DNA of 64,000 bases, from the NCBI GenBank assembly GCA_964247705.1, contig CAXTVQ010000018.1, forward strand, positions 7,453 through 71,452, given 5' to 3'. Source of the stretch: LMUY01 sp964247705. GTDB lineage: Bacteria > Pseudomonadota > Alphaproteobacteria > Acetobacterales > Acetobacteraceae. A program made the translations under genes and the position numbers. Below, piece by piece: positions 46,306 to 55,063 of the stretch. Under the pieces are notes generated by a model. It saw nothing but the letters and a program-made list of their open reading frames with translations, was not told the origin of the DNA and did no database searches. Position 1 is the stretch's first letter, and each line of letters starts with the position of its first letter.

Positions 46306-46698
46306 ATGAATTTTGACAGGTTGGCCCAAGCGGTTGCCCGGGCATCCGGCCGTCCGCTCACCTTCATCGTCTCGGTGGCGCTCGTCGTAACCTGGGGCAT
46401 CAGCGGCCCCATCTTCGGTTTCAGCGACACCTGGCAGTTGGTGATCAACACCGGCACGACCATCGTGACCTTCCTGATGGTGTTCCTGATTCAGAATACG
46501 CAGAACCGCGACACCGACGCCTTGCAGGTGAAGATCGACGAGTTGTTGCGCGTGACGGAGGGGGCCCGCCTGGCCTTGCTTGATCTCGAGGAGATGAAGG
46601 CCGACGAACTGGAGCGCATCAAAGGCGACTTCGTGGAACTCGGCCGCAAGAACAAAGGCAAGCTGGACGATCCGAGCAGGACAGGAACGGCGCAGTAA
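46306..46698 (+). CDS. Low-affinity iron permease family protein
   Basis: 130 aa from the ATG at 46306, chosen because GGAGG sits about 10 nt upstream. Two membrane spans (LTFIVSVALVVTWGISGPIF, INTGTTIVTFLMVFLIQ) followed by NTQNRDTDALQVKIDELLR, the signature of the Fet4-like/iron_permease family widespread in alphaproteobacteria. The C-terminus is a charged coiled coil. Transport of iron is inferred from distant yeast Fet4; the bacterial role is unproven. Confidence 0.85.
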   Translation: MNFDRLAQAVARASGRPLTFIVSVALVVTWGISGPIFGFSDTWQLVINTGTTIVTFLMVFLIQNTQNRDTDALQVKIDELLRVTEGARLALLDLEEMKADELERIKGDFVELGRKNKGKLDDPSRTGTAQ

Positions 46699-46718
46699 CG
46701 CTCCTGGTCTCGGGACGC

Positions 46719-47201
46719 TCATCCACCCCCTGGCGCCGGCACTCCCGGTGATCTCCGAGCCTGTACGATCAAGGCGTCCAACCCGGCAATGAACCGCGAC
46801 CGGTCGGCCGGCGTGAATGCAGCATGGCCGCCGCCGCCAGCGCCCACCTCCCGCAGGTACCGCGCCACCTCCCGCCCGGCGAGCGCCGCCCCGATATTGT
46901 CCCCCGTCCAGGCCCGGCCACCGTGGCCCAGCGCCCGGGCGCCTTTCTCGAGACAGCGCTTGGCCAGCGGAATATCGCCCGTCACACAGATATCCGCAGG
47001 CGTGATCCGCTCGGCGATCCAATCGTCCGCCGCGTCCGGCCCCTCCGCCACGATCACCATCTGCACCCCGGGTTGCCCCGGCGGGCGGATCGGGCGTGAA
47101 CCGTTGTGCACGATGAACACCGCCACCCCGGTGCGGGCGGCCACCCGGTACACCTCCTCGCGCACCGGACAGGCATCCGCATCGACGTAGATCGTCGTCA
47201 T
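46719..47201 (-). CDS. YaiI/YqxD family protein (DUF188)
   Basis: 160 aa. The opening IYVDADACPVREEVYRVA and later DDWIAERITPADICVTGDIPLA match DUF188, a PIN-like nuclease fold with clustered Asp residues, function untested. The ATG at 47201 overlaps the stop of the upstream gene (ATGA); a TTG-type start at 47213 is less likely. Convergent with the iron-permease-family gene. Confidence 0.9.
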   Translation of the reverse strand: MTTIYVDADACPVREEVYRVAARTGVAVFIVHNGSRPIRPPGQPGVQMVIVAEGPDAADDWIAERITPADICVTGDIPLAKRCLEKGARALGHGGRAWTGDNIGAALAGREVARYLREVGAGGGGHAAFTPADRSRFIAGLDALIVQARRSPGVPAPGGG

Positions 47202-47821
47202 GCCGCCGAGCAATGGCCGAAGAAGTTCGCCCGCACGGACGCGCGCGAGACCAGGGCCTGCATCGCCGGGTCCTTGTCGCCGTTCTTGGCGGTGAGCGCG
47301 TCCATCGGAACGAAGAACTCGTGCGCGTGCGGCACCTGGTGCTCCACGAAGCCGTCGTAATGCCGCGCACGGAGCCCATACATCACGCGCAGGTCCCGCA
47401 CTGGCAACACGAGCGGGGTTGTGGGCGTGGACGCAACCACACCCGTCGCCTGCCAGCGCAGCAGGTCGCTCTCGGGCGTGACCGGCGCCATCAGCCAGCT
47501 AACCGGGCACACTGCCATCAGCGACTGCGTCGACGGCGCGAAACGCGACCGCTTGTCGAGCAGGTTGGCCATGGTCGAGCAAGCCTCGATCGCGAAGATG
47601 TCGGCATACGGCTCGGCCGGGGAACCGCCGAAATTCAGCCACAACCCATCGGGCAGCGTGCGAAGACGCTCGCTCCCCGGCAGCTTGAGGAAGCATTGCT
47701 GCACCACGTCGGGCCGTCCCCGCAGCCATGCTCTTCCCTCGTTCGTCAAGCCCGGCGGTTGGTGGGGCCATTGCTTGAGGCGAAGGCGGACGATCGAATC
47801 CAACGAACGAAGCTCTGTCAC
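47198..47821 (-). CDS. Uncharacterised protein translationally coupled to yaiI
   Basis: 207 aa, no signal peptide or membrane span. Mixed alpha/beta composition with AWLRGRPDVVQQCFLKLPG, LWLNFGGSPAEPYADIFAIE and VMYGLRARHYDGFVEHQVPH. I do not recognise a domain. Its stop overlaps the DUF188 start, so both are made together. Composition and codon use match neighbours, so I treat it as a true gene. Confidence 0.65.
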   Translation of the reverse strand: MTELRSLDSIVRLRLKQWPHQPPGLTNEGRAWLRGRPDVVQQCFLKLPGSERLRTLPDGLWLNFGGSPAEPYADIFAIEACSTMANLLDKRSRFAPSTQSLMAVCPVSWLMAPVTPESDLLRWQATGVVASTPTTPLVLPVRDLRVMYGLRARHYDGFVEHQVPHAHEFFVPMDALTAKNGDKDPAMQALVSRASVRANFFGHCSAA

Positions 47822-48053
47822 GGCGTTTGCTCCTCACCCTCACGGACTTGTGAGCGGACGATACCTTTTAGAAACCGCCCGCAGGTCCGGGAAGCACATG
47901 CCTCGCCCAAGTGCCTGAACTAACGACAATAGCGGTTTTTTCACACGGCCGGAGACATTCGAAAAAATCCCAGGACGGCAAGGCCTATACCGGCTTCCGG
48001 CCGCCCGCTCTGAAGCACCGCCACCGTTCTTTCAAAATCAGCGCATTGCAGAA

Positions 48054-48067
48054 CATACTTAAGTATG
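48054..48067. repeat. Perfect 14-bp palindrome
   Basis: CATACTTAAGTATG, a perfect self-complementary sequence of low GC content in a very GC-rich region. Could be a dimeric regulator's operator or a relic of an integration site. Confidence 0.6.
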
Positions 48068-48125
48068 CAGGCTGCGTGGACCGTAGCGGGCACGGCAAAG
48101 CCCTGCCTCTTCCGCTTTTTCACCC

Positions 48126-48158
48126 AGTGAAAAACAAAACCCGGCATCGCTGCCGGGT
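48126..48158 (-). terminator. Rho-independent terminator of gltA
   Basis: On the minus strand the stem ACCCGGCA-GCGA-TGCCGGGT is followed by TTTTGTTTTTC, a textbook hairpin plus U-tract, 31 nt past the gltA stop. Confidence 0.85.
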
Positions 48159-48188
48159 CTTGCCTGCAAATCGAAGCCGCAGCCGTAA

Positions 48189-49493
48189 CTACCGGGCGTC
48201 CATCGGGACGAAATCGCGCAGTGCTGCCCCCGTGTAGATCTGGCGCGGGCGGCCGATCCGCTGCGTGGTGTCCTCCACCATCTCCTTCCACTGGCTGATC
48301 CAGCCAACGGTACGGGCCACCGCGAACAGCACGGTGAACATGCTGGTCGGGATCCCCATCGCCTTGAGGATGATGCCCGAGTAGAAATCCACGTTCGGAT
48401 ACAGCTTCTTGCTGACGAAATAGTCGTCGTGCAGCGCAATCCGCTCCAGCTCCATCGCCATGTCGAGCGTCTTGTCGCCTTCGATGCCGAGCTCTTTCAG
48501 CACCTCATGGCACGTCCGCTCCATGATCTTGGCCCGCGGATCGTAGTTCTTGTACACGCGGTGGCCGAAACCCATCAGCCGGACGTGGCTGTTCTTGTCT
48601 TTCACCTTCTCGATGAAGGAAGGGATGTTCTCCGGCGAGCCGATCTCGTTCAGCATCTTCAGCACCGCCTCGTTCGCCCCGCCATGCGCCGGGCCCCACA
48701 GGCTCGCGATGCCCGCCGCAATGCAGGCGAACGGGTTGGCGCCCGTCGATCCGGCAAGCCGAACGGTCGAGGTGGACGCATTCTGCTCGTGATCGGCGTG
48801 CAGGATGAAGATCCGGTCCATGGCGCGGGCCAGCACCGGGTTCACGTGGTACTCCTCGGCGGGAACGGCATTCAGCATGTAGAGGAAGTTCTCGGAATAG
48901 CCGAGGTCGTTCCGGGGATACATGAACGGCTGGCCGATATTGTACTTATACGCCCAGGCCGCGATCGTCGGCAGCTTGGCGATCAGGCGGAAGGCGCTGA
49001 TCGAGCGGTGCTCCGGGTTCGTGATGTCCAGGCTGTCGTGGTAGAACGCGCTCAACGCCCCGACCACGCCGCACATGACGGCCATCGGATGGGCGTCCCG
49101 CCGGAACCCCTGGTAGAAGCTGCGCAACTGCTCGTGCAGCATGGTGTGGCGCATCACGCCGTGGTGAAACTCGTCCGCCTCGGCCGCCGTCGGCAGTTCC
49201 CCGTTCAGCAGCAGATACGCGACCTCGAGGAAGTTGGACTTCTCGGCGAGCTGGTCGATCGGGTAGCCACGGTGCAGCAGCACGCCCTCGTCACCGTCGA
49301 TGTAGGTGATCTTGCTCTCGCAGGCCGCAGTCGCGCCGTAGCCGACGTCATACGTGAAGATCCCAAGATTGCCATACAGCTTGCTGATGTCAGCCGCTTG
49401 CGGCCCGATCGTGCCGGACTTCAGCGGGACGGTCAGCGACTGGTTGGTGCCATCGAGGGTCATGGTGAGAGACCCGTTGGCGGTGCCGCTCAT
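48189..49493 (-). CDS. gltA: Citrate synthase GltA (type II)
   Basis: 434 aa. Condenses acetyl-CoA and oxaloacetate, the entry step of the TCA cycle. N-terminal beta-domain with GTIGPQAADISKLYGNLGIFTYDVGYGATAACESKITYIDG, as in hexameric NADH-sensitive enzymes; catalytic His residues in GPAHGGANEAVLKML and MGFGHRVYKNYDPRAK; catalytic Asp in NVDFYSGI. An unusually good terminator follows. The ATG begins MSGTANGSLTMTLDGTNQS; monocistronic by layout. Confidence 0.97.
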   Translation of the reverse strand: MSGTANGSLTMTLDGTNQSLTVPLKSGTIGPQAADISKLYGNLGIFTYDVGYGATAACESKITYIDGDEGVLLHRGYPIDQLAEKSNFLEVAYLLLNGELPTAAEADEFHHGVMRHTMLHEQLRSFYQGFRRDAHPMAVMCGVVGALSAFYHDSLDITNPEHRSISAFRLIAKLPTIAAWAYKYNIGQPFMYPRNDLGYSENFLYMLNAVPAEEYHVNPVLARAMDRIFILHADHEQNASTSTVRLAGSTGANPFACIAAGIASLWGPAHGGANEAVLKMLNEIGSPENIPSFIEKVKDKNSHVRLMGFGHRVYKNYDPRAKIMERTCHEVLKELGIEGDKTLDMAMELERIALHDDYFVSKKLYPNVDFYSGIILKAMGIPTSMFTVLFAVARTVGWISQWKEMVEDTTQRIGRPRQIYTGAALRDFVPMDAR

Positions 49494-49678
49494 GCTATGT
49501 TCCTGTCGAAAAAGGGGCCAGCGGGGATCGTGGCCCTCGTGTCTTACATCCGTGTCTCACGTCCGTGTGCAACGTCCGCACCGGCGAATCGGTGATGATG
49601 GCCAATTAAGGGCGAGTGCCGCGCAAGCGCAACCTTCGCGCCCGCAGCATGGGTGAGCAACGTGCGGCGCCGACGCCG

Positions 49679-50158
49679 TCAATGGCTGAGCCAGATACCC
49701 CGGCGATGCGTCTTGGCGTCGTTTTCGGCGGCGTCGAGCATCGGCCCGCTCGCCCGGGCCCACCCGGTTGCCACCAAGGCCACGTTCACGTCCTGGCCGC
49801 CAGCGTCGCAGCGGGCAGCCGGCCGGCCCCGGTCGTCATGGCCGGACACCCGGCATTCGACCCGATGGTTCTGCACCAAGCTGGCCAGCATCGCGGTCGC
49901 CTGCCCCCCGCAATCCGGGCCGGCGGCGCAGGACTGGCCACGTGGCAGCGCCTGCAGGTCGCTCAGCCGAACCACCGTCCCATCCAGCCGCAGCGTGTCG
50001 CCGTCGATCACGGCAACCTCGCCGGCTGCGGCGGAGATGATGCGCGGCTCGGCCGTCATCCGGCCCAGCAACTGGCCCGACATGCCGACCGTCACCAGCG
50101 CCGCGCCAGCCGCACCGGCTGCCAACGCGAGACTGACCGTTCGGAGCAGGCCGCGCAC
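49679..50158 (-). CDS. SNase-like (thermonuclease-fold) exported or membrane-anchored protein
   Basis: 159 aa from a GTG at 50158. A hydrophobic N-terminus (SLALAAGAAGAALVTVGM) acts as signal or anchor. The SNase OB-fold is visible in VAVIDGDTLRLDGTVVRL and DDRGRPAARC, with the C-terminal NVALVATGWARA. The usual IDAPE motif is replaced by DLQALP, so the equivalents of the catalytic Asp40 and Glu43 of staphylococcal nuclease are missing; nuclease activity is doubtful. Cys residues (QSCAAGPDCGG, ECR, ARC) match periplasmic homologues. Confidence 0.82.
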   Translation of the reverse strand: MRGLLRTVSLALAAGAAGAALVTVGMSGQLLGRMTAEPRIISAAAGEVAVIDGDTLRLDGTVVRLSDLQALPRGQSCAAGPDCGGQATAMLASLVQNHRVECRVSGHDDRGRPAARCDAGGQDVNVALVATGWARASGPMLDAAENDAKTHRRGIWLSH

Positions 50159-50282
50159 CTTGCCCGGGCGCTTGCTGGAGCGGAAGATGCGGCGAGGACG
50201 GTCGATGGACAGGAAAATGCTCCACGAACAATGGGGCCTGCCGGATGCCTAACCCAGCGGGCTAGAACCGTGCAACCCAGGC

Positions 50283-51749
50283 TCAGTCCCAAAACGGTTC
50301 CGCGCGGCGGAATTTCGCCCAGCTCCTGGCGATCGCTTCCCGCGCGCCGGTGCTGCGCGCGGCGGCAAACCCCTGCACCGCGCCGTCGGCAAACTGCACG
50401 TCCGGCCCACCGCCGCGCAGCGACGTCATCAGTTCCGCCGCCGCCGCACCGTCATTGAGATGCCCCAACGCCTCCTGCAACCGGGTCACGCCGCGGACGA
50501 ACCGCCGCGTGACCCGGCGGCCATAATGCGGTGCGAAGAACTCGGCGGCGTAGCGCAACCGCTTACCCTGCTTGCGGAGGTCATGCAGGTCGGGCGCGGG
50601 CAGGGCGCTGATGTCCGGCCCCGGCTCCATCATGTGCTCGTGCCGCTTGGCCAGCAGGGTGGAGGCATACTCCCCCGCGTCGGCCGCCAGCGCCGCCCGC
50701 CGGTCCTCGTCGGCGTCCGCCTGCCACGGCCGCAGGGCGGCAAACTGCACCAGGGCCACGCCGAGATGACGGTATGCCGGCGACGCGAGATGCCGCCGCA
50801 ACCCGGCATAGGCCGCCTCGCGCTTCTTCTCCGCCAAGGTGAGCATCGCCGCGATCCGCCGGTCCTCCGGCAGCGCCGCCGCGACGTCCTGCCCGGTGCC
50901 GGCCAGGAACACGTCCCAGTCGCGCGCCTGTCCCAGCGCCGCGCCGAGTTCGTGCAACTGCGGCTTGAGCGCCTGCAGCGCCGGGCCGTCCGCCACCTTG
51001 CGGAACACGGACAACGCCGAACGGAGCCGCCGCACCGCCACCCGCATGGCGTGCACCGGCTCCGCGGTCTCTCCCGCAGCCGCTTCGGGCGCCAACGCCA
51101 GGATCACGTCCGTCAGATGGCCCGAAACGAGGGCGAGCGCGTCCCCGACGGTGGTGCCGGGCGGGACCTCGGGCGCACCGCTCTGCCGGTCCGGCGGCGG
51201 CCAGCCCCGGGCGAACGCGGCGGCCTGCGTCGCGAGCGACCAGCGCGGCACCTCGATCCGGACGGCGTCGGCCAATTGCGTGCTGAGTTCGGCCAGCAGC
51301 GGCGCCGAGCCCGCCAGCACCAGGCGGCAGGCCGGCGCCTCCTGCGCCATGCCCCGCATCGTGCCTTCCAGCACGCTCAGCGTTGCGCCCTGCTCACCCG
51401 GCAGCCGCATCGCGCGCCGGGTGCCGCGGAACCCGGCGACCGGCATCAACGGGCCAGGCATCGGGCCGAGGTCGCTCAACCCGGCCGCCTCGGCAATCAG
51501 CGGCGTGGGCGTGCCCGGGGCCCATGGTTCACCGGGCCGCGGGCGCGCGCGCTCCAGGCGCCAGACCCCCTTGCTCTCGCACAGGCTGAGGCAGTCGGCG
51601 GCGAGTTCGGCAGCCGCGGTGTCGTACCAGATCAGCTCGGTCGCGGCTGCCCGCCCACCGCGGCGCCGGAACGCAGGCTGACGATACAGGCGGGGCAGCT
51701 CTTCCGCGGGCAGCACGAATTCGAGTGAAGCAAGGTGTGGGGCAGCCAT
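50283..51749 (-). CDS. CYTH-like/CHAD domain protein
   Basis: 488 aa. The N-terminal 190 residues resemble a degenerate CYTH (triphosphate tunnel) domain: no intact E-x-E-x-K is seen. The C-terminal CHAD domain (about 205-480) is clear: VHAMRVAVRRLRSALSVF, LHELGAALGQARDWDVFL, DLHDLRKQGKRLRYAAEFF and RLQEALGHLNDGAAA, rich in conserved His and basic residues that bind polyphosphate. Its start is 5 nt from the end of the sixA gene, forming a phosphate-linked pair. Confidence 0.9.
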   Translation of the reverse strand: MAAPHLASLEFVLPAEELPRLYRQPAFRRRGGRAAATELIWYDTAAAELAADCLSLCESKGVWRLERARPRPGEPWAPGTPTPLIAEAAGLSDLGPMPGPLMPVAGFRGTRRAMRLPGEQGATLSVLEGTMRGMAQEAPACRLVLAGSAPLLAELSTQLADAVRIEVPRWSLATQAAAFARGWPPPDRQSGAPEVPPGTTVGDALALVSGHLTDVILALAPEAAAGETAEPVHAMRVAVRRLRSALSVFRKVADGPALQALKPQLHELGAALGQARDWDVFLAGTGQDVAAALPEDRRIAAMLTLAEKKREAAYAGLRRHLASPAYRHLGVALVQFAALRPWQADADEDRRAALAADAGEYASTLLAKRHEHMMEPGPDISALPAPDLHDLRKQGKRLRYAAEFFAPHYGRRVTRRFVRGVTRLQEALGHLNDGAAAAELMTSLRGGGPDVQFADGAVQGFAAARSTGAREAIARSWAKFRRAEPFWD

Positions 51750-51753
51750 GTCG

Positions 51754-52284
51754 CTACGCGCTCACTTCCGATAGGTCGCTTGGCAATAGAAACCGGGTCA
51801 GCCGCGCGCCCGCCTCCCCGACGCCGCTCCACGGTCCGGCGATCGCGAACTCGCTGAGTGCGCCCGATGGGTAACCCTCCGCCAGAAGCTGCACCTGCTT
51901 GTCCGTGGCAGCCGCATGCGTCCCGGCCAGCAGCATGGCCAACTCGTGCAGACCGGGGTTGTGCCCGACGATCATCACGCACTGCGCCGACGGCGTCGCC
52001 CGATGCAATGCCTCCAGCAGATCGACCGCAGGCGCGAGATAGAGCGCGTCCAGCGGCTCGACCCGCGGCGGGTTCTCCCACGGCTCCAACGCCGCCAAGG
52101 TCTGCAGCGTCCGCCGCGCCGAGGACACCAGCACGAGGTCGGGCAGCAACCCAAGCCGCCGCATCTCCCGCGCCATCGCCGCCGCCGCCTGCCGCCCGCG
52201 CACGTTCAATGGACGCGCGTGGTCCGAGAGATGGGGCTCGTCCCAGGAGGACTTGGCGTGCCGCAGGAGAAGGAGTTGGCGCAT
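51754..52284 (-). CDS. sixA: SixA-type histidine phosphatase
   Basis: 176 aa from the ATG at 52284, which starts MRQLLLLRHAKSSWDEP as in the family (in-frame ATG 52299 is possible). RHG catalytic His9 in LLRHAKSS and second His in VGHNPGLHELAM. SixA removes phosphate from phosphohistidine on signalling proteins such as HPt domains or PtsO/Npr. It is followed directly by the CHAD gene. Divergent from the photolyase. Confidence 0.9.
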   Translation of the reverse strand: MRQLLLLRHAKSSWDEPHLSDHARPLNVRGRQAAAAMAREMRRLGLLPDLVLVSSARRTLQTLAALEPWENPPRVEPLDALYLAPAVDLLEALHRATPSAQCVMIVGHNPGLHELAMLLAGTHAAATDKQVQLLAEGYPSGALSEFAIAGPWSGVGEAGARLTRFLLPSDLSEVSA

Positions 52285-52413
52285 GGCTCCCGTGATCATG
52301 CCATGCGGCGCCCACCTTGTCGCGCCTACTCGCGTGGCCACGTGCCCACCGCTCGGAGTGCCACGTTGCTGTGCACGGGGGCGGCCACGGGACTGTGCAC
52401 GGAGTTGAATGCG

Positions 52414-53961
52414 ATGGCAGGGACAGGAACGCTTCGGGTGGTCCTCGGGGACCAGTGCAGCGCGAACCTATCGGCTCTGGAGGGTCTCGACCCGGCAACC
52501 GACACGGTGCTGATGGCCGAAGTGATGAGCGAGTGCACCTACGTTCGCCACCACCAGAAGAAGATCGTGCTGGTGCTCTCCGCCATGCGCCACTTCGCCC
52601 GGGCACTGCGGTCGCGCGGCGTCAGCGTGGACTACGTCACCCTCGACGACCCAGCCAACACCCAGAGCCTGCGCGGCGAACTGGTGCGGGCCATGGCACG
52701 CTCGCAACCGGCCCGGATCGTCGCCACCGAGTGCGGTGAATGGCGGCTCGACCAGGATATGCAGACCTGGCACGAGGCAACCGGCCTCGATGTCGAGATC
52801 CGCACCGACACGCGCTTCCTGTGTTCCATCCGGGAGTTCCGCTCCTGGGCGCAAGGCAAGCGCTCGCTGCGGATGGAGTTCTTCTACCGCGAGATGCGCC
52901 GCCGCTACGGCGTGCTGATGGACGAAGGCGCCCCCGTCGAGGGCCGCTGGAACTTCGACGCCGAGAACCGCAAGCCGCTGCCCGCCCGCATGGAAGCGCC
53001 GCCCCCGCCGCATTTCCAGCCCGACGCCATAACCCAGGACGTGATCGCCCTCGTGCGTGACCGTTTCGCCGATCATTTCGGCACCTGCGACGGCTTCAAC
53101 CTCCCCGTCACCGCAGCCGACGCCCGCGCGGCACTCGGCGACTTCGTGCTCAACCGCCTGCCGCAGTTCGGCGACTGGCAGGACGCCATGCGGGCCGGCG
53201 CGCCGACGCTGTTCCACGCGCTGATCTCCACGTCCCTCAACACGGGGCTGCTCTCGCCGCTGGAGGTCTGCATGGCCGCGGAAGGCGCCTTCCGCACCGG
53301 CACCGTACGGCTGAACGCGGCCGAGGGGTTCATCCGCCAGGTGCTCGGCTGGCGGGAGTTCGTGCGTGGCATCTACTGGCTGAAAATGCCCGGCTACGCG
53401 AGCCAAAATGCTTTGGCTGCAACGCGCAAGCTGCCGTGGTTCTACTGGGATGCCAACACCCGCATGAACTGCCTGCACCACGCCATCGCCGACACGCAGG
53501 CGCACGCCTACGCCCACCACATCCAGCGCCTCATGGTCACCGGCAACTTCGCCCTGCTCGCCGGGCTCGATCCCAAGGAGGTCGACGAGTGGTACCTCAT
53601 CGTCTACGCCGACGCCTACGAGTGGGTGGAGATGCCCAACACCCGCGGCATGGCCCTGTTCGCCGACGGCGGCGTGGTCGGCTCCAAGCCTTATGCCGGG
53701 TCCGGGGCCTACATCAACCGCATGAGCGACTACTGCCGCAAATGCCACTACGACGTGAAGGACGCCACGGGTGAGCGCGCCTGCCCGTTCAACGCGCTCT
53801 ACTGGGACTTCATGGCCCGCCACAAGGACCGCTTCGCCGGCAACAACCGCATGGCGATGCCGCTGCGCACCCTGGAGAAGATGGACCCGGACCGCGTCGC
53901 CAAGCTGCGCGCCCGGGCAGCCGGTTTTCTGGCCGCGATGGACGCGGGCGAGGTTGTGTAG
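52414..53961 (+). CDS. FeS-BCP cryptochrome/photolyase family protein (PhrB/CryB type)
   Basis: 515 aa. Bacterial (6-4) photolyase relatives with FAD, a lumazine antenna and a 4Fe-4S cluster. N-terminal Rossmann domain (LRVVLGDQCSANLSAL, HHQKKIVLVLSAMRHFA), FAD-binding helices (LGWREFVRGIYWLKMPGY, MVTGNFALLAGLDPKEVDEWY) and cluster cysteines in LSPLEVCMAAE and DYCRKCHYDVKDATGERACP. Repairs UV lesions with light. Start ATG 52414 fits the family; the long frame from 51916 is a shadow of sixA. It lies 33 nt before the transaminase gene. Confidence 0.94.
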   Translation: MAGTGTLRVVLGDQCSANLSALEGLDPATDTVLMAEVMSECTYVRHHQKKIVLVLSAMRHFARALRSRGVSVDYVTLDDPANTQSLRGELVRAMARSQPARIVATECGEWRLDQDMQTWHEATGLDVEIRTDTRFLCSIREFRSWAQGKRSLRMEFFYREMRRRYGVLMDEGAPVEGRWNFDAENRKPLPARMEAPPPPHFQPDAITQDVIALVRDRFADHFGTCDGFNLPVTAADARAALGDFVLNRLPQFGDWQDAMRAGAPTLFHALISTSLNTGLLSPLEVCMAAEGAFRTGTVRLNAAEGFIRQVLGWREFVRGIYWLKMPGYASQNALAATRKLPWFYWDANTRMNCLHHAIADTQAHAYAHHIQRLMVTGNFALLAGLDPKEVDEWYLIVYADAYEWVEMPNTRGMALFADGGVVGSKPYAGSGAYINRMSDYCRKCHYDVKDATGERACPFNALYWDFMARHKDRFAGNNRMAMPLRTLEKMDPDRVAKLRARAAGFLAAMDAGEVV

Positions 53962-53994
53962 CTACCCTCGCGACTCCCTTAAATCGAGGCCCGC

Positions 53995-54864
53995 ATGAGC
54001 CGCATCGCCTACGTCAATGGCCGCTACGTTCCGCAATCTGAAGCCAGCGTGAACGTCGAGGACCGCGGCTACCAGTTCGCCGACGGCGTCTACGAGGTGC
54101 TCTACCTTTCCGGCGGCCGCTTCCTGGATGAGGACCTCCACATGGCCCGGCTGGAGCGCTCGCTGCAGGAGATCGGCATCACGCCTCCCATGGGCCGCGC
54201 AGCCCTCATGCGGGTGCTGACGGAGGTGACCCGGCGCAACCGCCTGCATGAGGGGCTGGTCTACATGCAGGTCACCCGCGGCGTGGCGAAGCGGGACCAC
54301 GCGTTCCCCACCGGCGCGGTCCCGCCCGCCTTGGTCGTCACCTGCCGCCGCACGTCCGGCTTCCCCACCAGCGTCGATGCCTGGGCCGGCAGCGCCATCA
54401 CCGTGCCCGACCAGCGGTGGGAGCGCTGCGACATCAAGTCCGTTTCCCTGTTGCCGAACGTGCTCGCGAAACAGGCCGCCCGCGCGGCCGGCGCCACGGA
54501 AGCCATCATGATCGGACGCGACGGCACGGTCACCGAGGGGTCCTCCACGACGGTCTGGGTGGTGGACGAAGCGGGCACGTTGCGCACCCATCATCTGGCC
54601 CACGCCATCCTTCCCGGCTGCACCCGCGCCTCGCTGCTCGAGCAGATGGCTCACTCGGATATGATCGCCGAGGAGCGGGCGGTATCGGCGGCGGAGCTGC
54701 GGGCCGCGCGCGAGGTGTTCCTGACCAGCGCTACGTCGTTCGTCAAGCCGATCACCCGGCTCGACGGCGTTCCGGTGGGCGATGGCCGGGTCGGCCCCGT
54801 GACCCGGCAGCTTTTTGCGCTGTTCGCTCGTCACGCCGCGTCCGGCCTCAATACGTCTTTCTGA
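53995..54864 (+). CDS. dat: D-amino-acid transaminase (class IV, Dat/DAAT)
   Basis: 289 aa. PLP enzyme that interconverts D-alanine and D-glutamate. Class IV signatures: YVNGRYVPQSEASVNVEDRGYQFADGVYEV, PLP lysine K148 in CDIKSVSLLPNVLAKQAA, and EGSSTTVWVV. Supplies D-amino acids for peptidoglycan. In Rhodospirillales a dat-like gene often precedes hfq; here it stands 199 nt before hfq and just after the photolyase gene. Confidence 0.93.
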   Translation: MSRIAYVNGRYVPQSEASVNVEDRGYQFADGVYEVLYLSGGRFLDEDLHMARLERSLQEIGITPPMGRAALMRVLTEVTRRNRLHEGLVYMQVTRGVAKRDHAFPTGAVPPALVVTCRRTSGFPTSVDAWAGSAITVPDQRWERCDIKSVSLLPNVLAKQAARAAGATEAIMIGRDGTVTEGSSTTVWVVDEAGTLRTHHLAHAILPGCTRASLLEQMAHSDMIAEERAVSAAELRAAREVFLTSATSFVKPITRLDGVPVGDGRVGPVTRQLFALFARHAASGLNTSF

Positions 54865-55063
54865 CATCTCTCAGTGACAATTGCAGCACAGTCGCCTAAT
54901 GAGTTCGGGCAGGAAACGGTTTACGCTGCACTGCAGCAAAGTCGTCCTTGCGCCGGCGTTCGCTGTCGCTACATTGGGTTTGCGCGGACAGGACCTGAGT
55001 GCCTGTCTTGGTGTCAAAACGAGTTGGCTGGGCTGCAATCAACAAGATGAAGGAGTTGGCATC

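Larger units (their letters stand above)
47822..48188. other. Gene-free gap with palindrome and gltA terminator
   Basis: 367 bp between the 207-aa gene start and the gltA 3' end. It contains a perfect palindrome (48054-48067) in a locally AT-rich stretch, and the gltA terminator (48139-48158). The left part presumably holds the promoter of the 47821-47198 gene. The short open frames here are arginine-rich and not convincing as genes. Confidence 0.6.

Noticed and set aside
47911..48291. Short frames in the gap beside gltA
   Set aside because: Arg/Lys/His-rich, no ribosome-binding site, and they overlap the gltA terminator and coding end.
54881..55063. N-terminal extension of Hfq by 61 codons
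   Set aside because: Hfq starts at ATG 55064 behind AAGGAG; the extension has no Hfq-like sequence and is leader RNA.
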